A stretch of 11,302 nt of DNA from Bacillota bacterium (lineage in GTDB: Bacteria; Bacillota_E; RBS10-35; JAJYVN01), in assembly GCA_021846605.1 (NCBI GenBank), contig JAJZWQ010000108.1, positions 1-11,302 of the forward strand, read 5' to 3'. The position numbers and the translations under genes are program-made. Under the pieces are notes generated by a model, which saw only the letters and a list, made by a program, of their open reading frames with translations, searched no databases and was not told the DNA's origin. Positions 8,052 to 11,302 of this stretch are shown here, piece by piece (position 1 is the stretch's first letter; every line of letters begins with the position of its first letter).

Positions 8052-8070
8052 CCCCGGCGGAGTGCCGGGG
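8052..8070 (-). promoter_or_regulatory. Hairpin in the presumed leader of the GH2 gene
   Basis: A perfect 7-bp stem (CCCCGGC / GCCGGGG) with a five-base loop lies 32 bases upstream of the GTG start of the GH2 gene and 18 bases before its GGGAGG ribosome site. It may affect mRNA stability or initiation. In DNA this GC-rich such stems also arise by chance, and no promoter boxes could be identified around it. Confidence 0.25.
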
Positions 8071-8250
8071 ACCACGCACCGGTCGGTGACGCCGCCCATG
8101 CCGAGAGCCGGACACGCATGCGTCACCTGGCCAGGCAGGGGCCTGCCCCGCATGGCACCTGCCGGTGCGCGGATCCAGGCGGCCATGTCCTTGATGCGCT
8201 CGGGCGGACCCGATCAGGCGCGACAACCACGACCGCACCAGTCCGCCGGT

Positions 8251-8271
8251 CCCGCGGCGGGACGCCGCGGG
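8251..8271. repeat. Perfect 9-bp inverted repeat, 3-base loop
   Basis: CCCGCGGCG, then GGA, then CGCCGCGGG form a perfect hairpin. It lies 232 bases upstream of the GH2 start and about 640 bases past the SLH stop. It has no T tract on either side, so it does not read as an intrinsic terminator. It could be a protein site, an RNA stem or a chance product of high GC content. Confidence 0.4.
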
Positions 8272-8914
8272 TACCAGGGGTCCCGTTCATGGCGCCCGGG
8301 GCGGGAGGCGGTGGTGGGAAGACACCCCGAACGCGGTAGGCGCGGGGGCCCTGGCGATCGGCCCATGGGCAGTGCGCCACCGCGGTCCGTTCAGGCACCT
8401 GGGGACCGGCGTCGGCCCCGTGCCTCGCCAACAGCAGCCCCCCGGGGAGATGGCAGGATGCATGGCCGTCCATGGTGGCGCGCACCACGTCCGCCATCCG
8501 CCGGGGTTCGTCTGCTGCGCGGGGTAGTGCCGGCGGCGCTGTCCGCCGCGGGTCTCCCGATGGCACCGGCACCTCCCCCACGGCCGCTCTCCGCCGGGTT
8601 CATCGGGCGCACGCCCCCTTTTCCCGCCGGGGCATGTTGATCCGGGACCCCTTCGGAGCCTCGCCTCGACCGTCCTCCACAAAACGGCACTGGATCCTTC
8701 GCCCATCCCGTTTGGAGGGGTCGTGGCCAGGCACGCGCCCGCCTGGGGAAGTGCGGATGCCGGCAGGCGCGGCTCGGGCGCCAGACGCTCTGCCCCCTCC
8801 CGGTGTGCCGCGGCCACCCGCGGGGCAGGGTGGTCCGGGGGGTGGCGGGGCGATGCTGACCGAGCGGCGCGGCTGCTCCACGAACGGGGCCAGCGGTGTC
8901 GCGGCGCGCGGAGG

Positions 8915-9937
8915 CTACGGGGCCTCGTGGCCAATCATCGTGGACAGCACCTGGGCGGCCTGCGCCCGGGTGGTCGGCCCCAGCGGCTGGAAGGTGCCGT
9001 TCGGGAAGCCGACCAGGTACCCGGCGGCCACGGCCGCCTCCACGTCCCCCACCGCCCCGGTGTTGATGCTCGACGCGTCGCTGAAGTTCAGCGCTACCGT
9101 CCCGGTCAGGTGGAGCGCCCGTGCCAGCAGCACCGCCATCTCCTCCCGCGTCAGCGTCCCGTCCGGGTCGAAGGTGGTGGCCGAGACGCCGCGGATCAGG
9201 CCCGCCCGCACGCCCGCCGCCACGTACGGGGCGAACCAGGCGTCGGCCGGCACGTCCGTGAAGCCCGTCGTCCCGCTCCCCACCGGCAGCCCGAGCGCCA
9301 GCACGAGCATCTTGGTGAACTGGGCGCGGATTAGTGCGGCGTTCGGGCGGAAGGTGCCATCCGGGAAGCCGTCCGCCAGCGAGGCCGCCACGATCGTGTT
9401 GATGTCTCCGGCTGCCCAGAAGGACGGCGGGACGTCCGGGAACGGTTGGGTGTCGGCCAGGACCGCGAGGGTGGCCGGGCCGGACACGTAGGCGGAGACC
9501 GTGCCCGCGGCCGCGTTCACCGCCGTCGGCACGAAGGACCAGGAGCCGTCGGCGTCCTGCTTGTAGACGGAAAGCCGGGCGGCGGGCAGGCCCCCGAGGG
9601 CGGATGCCCTGTAGCGGATGGTCATGGGCTGCGCCGCGCTGAGCGTGGCGCCGGCCAGCGTGAACACACAGATGGCGGCCACCGTGTCGGACGGGATGCC
9701 GGCCGGAGCCGCGCACGACTCGCTCAGGCCCAGCGTCCCAGCGCCCGCGATGGAGTTGGCCGGCACGGTCAGCGTGAAGGCGCCGTCCGCGCTCGCCAGG
9801 GTACCGCCGAGGCTACCGACCGAGGTGGGGGGCGGCGCGGCCGACGTGCTCGGCGTGGTCGGCGTGGTTGGCGTGCCGCCGCCGCTCTGCGGCGACGCGA
9901 AGGTGTAGGTGTCCGAGGCGGTGATCGCCGGGTGCGC
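8915..9937 (-). CDS. SLH-domain surface protein, 3' portion of a frameshifted gene
   Basis: This frame encodes the C-terminal 340 residues of a cell-wall-anchored protein. It starts with TTxxHPAITASDTYTFASPQSGGG-like sequence and a Thr/Pro linker made by a three-fold 9-base repeat (9849-9877). A ZU5-like beta domain follows (GGTLASADGAFTLTVPANSI... to VSGPATLAVLAD). Counted from GTG 9766, three SLH domains then lie at about 109-160, 169-220 and 228-279 (FTDVPADAWFAPYVAAGVRAG, GTLTREEMAVLLARAL, GTFQPLGPTTRAQA). The SLH module resembles that of the GH2 enzyme, notably the shared AWFAPYV and AVLLARAL blocks. The GTG at 9766 falls inside the ZU5-like domain and is not a believable natural start. 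Coding sense clearly continues upstream and joins the Ig-like portion in another frame. SLH domains would bind secondary wall polymer; no enzymatic domain is seen. Confidence 0.8.
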   Translation of the reverse strand, partial: AHPAITASDTYTFASPQSGGGTPTTPTTPSTSAAPPPTSVGSLGGTLASADGAFTLTVPANSIAGAGTLGLSESCAAPAGIPSDTVAAICVFTLAGATLSAAQPMTIRYRASALGGLPAARLSVYKQDADGSWSFVPTAVNAAAGTVSAYVSGPATLAVLADTQPFPDVPPSFWAAGDINTIVAASLADGFPDGTFRPNAALIRAQFTKMLVLALGLPVGSGTTGFTDVPADAWFAPYVAAGVRAGLIRGVSATTFDPDGTLTREEMAVLLARALHLTGTVALNFSDASSINTGAVGDVEAAVAAGYLVGFPNGTFQPLGPTTRAQAAQVLSTMIGHEAP

Positions 9938-10871
9938 CGTGGTCGTCGCCCGCGGCCTGGATCGTGGCCACGCCCCCGTCGGGCAGCGTGGCCGGGGCGG
10001 TGTACGTCAGGGAGACCACACCGCCGGAACCCGTCGTGAACGCCTGCGGGGTGGACGACAGCGCCGTGGCGCCGACACGGGCGGAGCCGCCGCCGGCGAG
10101 CGAGAGGTAGACGGTGGCGTCGGGAACCGGTGCGCGCGATGCGTCCTGTGCGTACACGGACACGGTCACAGTCTGGTCAGGGGACAGCGTGCCGGTCGGG
10201 GCGACGGGGACCGGCCGGAATGTGAGCACGTCGCCCGCCGCGAGCTGCGACGGCGCCGTCGAGACCGAGAACGGCGTGCCGCCCATCTGCGCGATCGTCG
10301 TCGACGTGCCGCTGGCAAGCAGCGGGCCGATGGTGAGGCAGCCGCTCGCGAACGACTGGGGCGAGACCGCTGCCCACGCGGAGCCGTTCCACCAGAAGGC
10401 GCGCTCCGGTCCGGCAAGGCCGCAGTCGTGGATCGTCACGCTCTGAAACGTGCTCCCCGCCGAAAGCCCGGCGTCGAAGTAGCCGGTGGTGCCCTTCGGG
10501 CCGGGCGCGCTGACCGGGTCGGCCGAGTACTGCACCACACCGGCACCGCCGGTGCCACCGGCCGCGCTGAGCGTCAGGTTGGGCGTGCCGCTGCCCGCGC
10601 CGCCGGCGGCGACGTTCCCGGGCGTGGTCGCGAACGCCGTGCTGCTGCTCGACGGGCTGCCGGAGGCCGTGGCGGTCAGCAGCACCGCGCCGGCCGCGTC
10701 CGGGGCCAGGTAGGAAACGTCATAGGTCCCGTAGACACCCGTGGTGACCGTGGTCGAGGACAAGCTGCCGTGGGCGCCGAAGCCGGGGGCGGAGGCCGCG
10801 ATGGTCACCGAGGCCTTGGGCACGGGGTGTCCGGTGTCGTCCAGGACGGTGCCGGAGATGGTCGGGGTGGT
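9813..10871 (-). CDS. Ig-like surface protein portion, 5' part of the same frameshifted SLH gene
   Basis: Coding sense is convincing from about 10871 (TTPTISGTVLDDTGHPVPKASVTI, an Ig-like/carboxypeptidase-regulatory-like domain) to about 9939 (ending GGVATIQAAGDDHG). It includes a middle domain with FDAGLSAGSTF and AFWWNGSAWAAVSPQSF, and a second Big-1-like Ig domain (LSPDQTVTVSVYAQDASRAPVPDATVYLSL). From about 9938 to the stop at 9813 the frame degenerates into His/Arg-rich sequence, because the true continuation (AITASDTYTFAS) is in the frame of the SLH portion. No normal start exists upstream: the only GTG (10823) cuts the first Ig domain, and the frame hits a stop at 10926-10928. No signal peptide is in frame. 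The gene therefore looks 5'-truncated or doubly frameshifted. It would be a surface adhesion or S-layer protein if intact. Confidence 0.7.
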   Translation of the reverse strand, partial: TTPTISGTVLDDTGHPVPKASVTIAASAPGFGAHGSLSSTTVTTGVYGTYDVSYLAPDAAGAVLLTATASGSPSSSSTAFATTPGNVAAGGAGSGTPNLTLSAAGGTGGAGVVQYSADPVSAPGPKGTTGYFDAGLSAGSTFQSVTIHDCGLAGPERAFWWNGSAWAAVSPQSFASGCLTIGPLLASGTSTTIAQMGGTPFSVSTAPSQLAAGDVLTFRPVPVAPTGTLSPDQTVTVSVYAQDASRAPVPDATVYLSLAGGGSARVGATALSSTPQAFTTGSGGVVSLTYTAPATLPDGGVATIQAAGDDHGAPGDHRLGHLHLRVAAERRRHANHADHAEHVGRAAPHLGR

Positions 10872-10913
10872 CCCGTGCCTGGGCCCGCACGGCCGTGACC
10901 AAAGAGGCGGCGC

Positions 10914-10996
10914 AAGCCCCCGCCTTTAGGCGTGGGGTGAGCCGTTCCCGTCCGTCCGGGCGCTTTAGGAGCTTTCTCGGAAACCTGACGCCCGCA
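10914..10996 (-). mobile_element. Structured end resembling an IS200/IS605 (TnpB) right end / omega-RNA scaffold
   Basis: Read on the minus strand there is a terminal hairpin CCC-A-CGCC, loop TAAA, GGCG-G-GGG (10917-10936, 7 pairs and one mismatch) ending in GGGGGCTTG. Upstream of it a 6-bp stem CGGGCG/CGCCCG (10989-10994 with 10957-10962) encloses a small TTTC-CGA-GAAA hairpin. A GCCTAAAGGCGGGGGCTT-type hairpin preceded by such a fold is what I recall of the right ends of TnpB-carrying IS200/IS605/IS1341 elements, where it forms the 3' end of the guide RNA. No tnpB reading frame or C-terminal zinc finger is visible in the adjacent 300 bases, so this would be a remnant or non-autonomous copy. 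The assignment rests on pattern memory and is not verified. Confidence 0.4.
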
Positions 10997-11302
10997 CAGT
11001 GAGCGGCAATCAACCGGGGGATGCGGCCCTAATACACAACAAACGGCGAGCATAGAAGTCTTCGCCTGGCCGCGCTATGTCAAGAGCGGCGACGTGCGGC
11101 GTAGATTCAGAGTTCGGCGAATTTGGGGCGGGGCGTTGTGCATCGGGGCGCAGATCAGGGACGGTTTTCGAGCGCGAAGCGGAGGGGTCGGGAGGGCTGG
11201 CCGGGGGCGTGGGGACGGAGGGCGTTGGATGCGTCGCGATAGTCGGGAATGACGGGCGGCGATGCCGTCGCGGAGTTGGAGAGTGGTAGGCCAGGGCAGA
11301 CG
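10997..11302. other. Right-edge stretch with no supported gene
   Basis: About 300 bases with only short open frames lacking motifs. A locally A+T-richer patch (11030-11060) and a TTGACA on the minus strand (11078-11083) are present. The TATGCT downstream of it is 23 bases away, too far for a standard sigma-70 promoter. If the structured segment at 10914-10996 belongs to a transposable element, this would be its interior or the flank beyond it. Confidence 0.45.

Larger units (their letters stand above)
8020..8914. other. Long gene-free stretch between two surface-protein genes
   Basis: There are 895 bases between the end of the broken SLH gene and the start of the GH2 gene. Open frames exist on both strands, but all give Arg/Pro/Gly-rich translations without domains or ribosome sites. 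The stretch has several GC-rich inverted repeats and presumably holds the GH2 promoter. No tRNA, no T-tract terminator and no clear -35/-10 pair was recognised. It may be a decayed gene. Confidence 0.55.

Noticed and set aside
8020..8238. Extension of the GH2 protein to ATG 8238
   Set aside because: It would put 73 low-complexity Arg/Gly/His residues in front of a Tat signal, while GTG 8019 has a well-spaced GGGAGG site.
4969..8640. Long plus-strand open frames opposite the GH2 gene (4969-6162, 6382-7365, 7402-8640)
   Set aside because: They are antisense shadows without motifs or ribosome sites and arise from the scarcity of stop codons in GC-rich DNA.
9849..9877. Three-fold 9-base tandem repeat as a phase-variable or regulatory repeat
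   Set aside because: Its unit is a multiple of three and it simply encodes the Thr/Pro linker, so changes in copy number would not shift the frame.
1..11302. CRISPR arrays, tRNA or rRNA genes
   Set aside because: No regularly spaced direct repeats, no tRNA-like cloverleaf with a GTTCRA arm and no rRNA core sequence was seen.

Overview
The window is very GC-rich bacterial DNA (roughly 70% G+C by eye) with frequent GTG starts and tight gene overlaps. Two surface proteins end in triple S-layer homology (SLH) modules, and one of them carries a twin-arginine signal. Together these suggest a high-GC bacterium with an SLH-anchored S-layer, for example a high-GC Bacillota-type lineage. This placement is an inference; no rRNA or other taxonomic marker is present.

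Region 1 (1-3226, + strand) is a compact operon for a minimal type II polyketide/fatty-acid-type synthase. The order is the 3' part of a chain-length-factor-like ketosynthase lacking both catalytic histidines, a FabG-like ketoreductase, an acyl carrier protein, a ketosynthase with an intact Cys-His-His set, and an AcpS-type phosphopantetheinyl transferase. Three junctions overlap (GTGA, GTGA, TAATG), implying translational coupling. AcpS would arm the ACP Ser, the KS/CLF pair would build the chain, and the reductase would reduce the beta-keto group. The cluster continues off the left edge, so the product cannot be read from this window.

Region 2 (3227-3734) is about 0.5 kb between convergent genes, with no credible gene.

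Region 3 (3735-8019, - strand) holds two exported proteins: a 984-aa Tat-exported glycoside hydrolase family 2 enzyme ending in three SLH domains, and downstream of it a secreted six-Asp-box (BNR/Ycf48-like) beta-propeller protein.

Region 4 (8020-8914) is about 0.9 kb without a gene I can support. It contains a perfect 9-bp inverted repeat and a hairpin just upstream of the GH2 start.

Region 5 (8915-10871, - strand) reads as one SLH surface protein (Ig-like domains, Pro/Thr linker, ZU5-like domain, three SLH) broken by a one-base frameshift near 9938. It has no proper start or signal peptide.

Region 6 (10872-11302) has no gene. Immediately upstream of the broken SLH gene is a structured segment resembling the right end / omega-RNA scaffold of an IS200/IS605-type TnpB element. 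This offers a possible reason for the missing 5' end of that gene.
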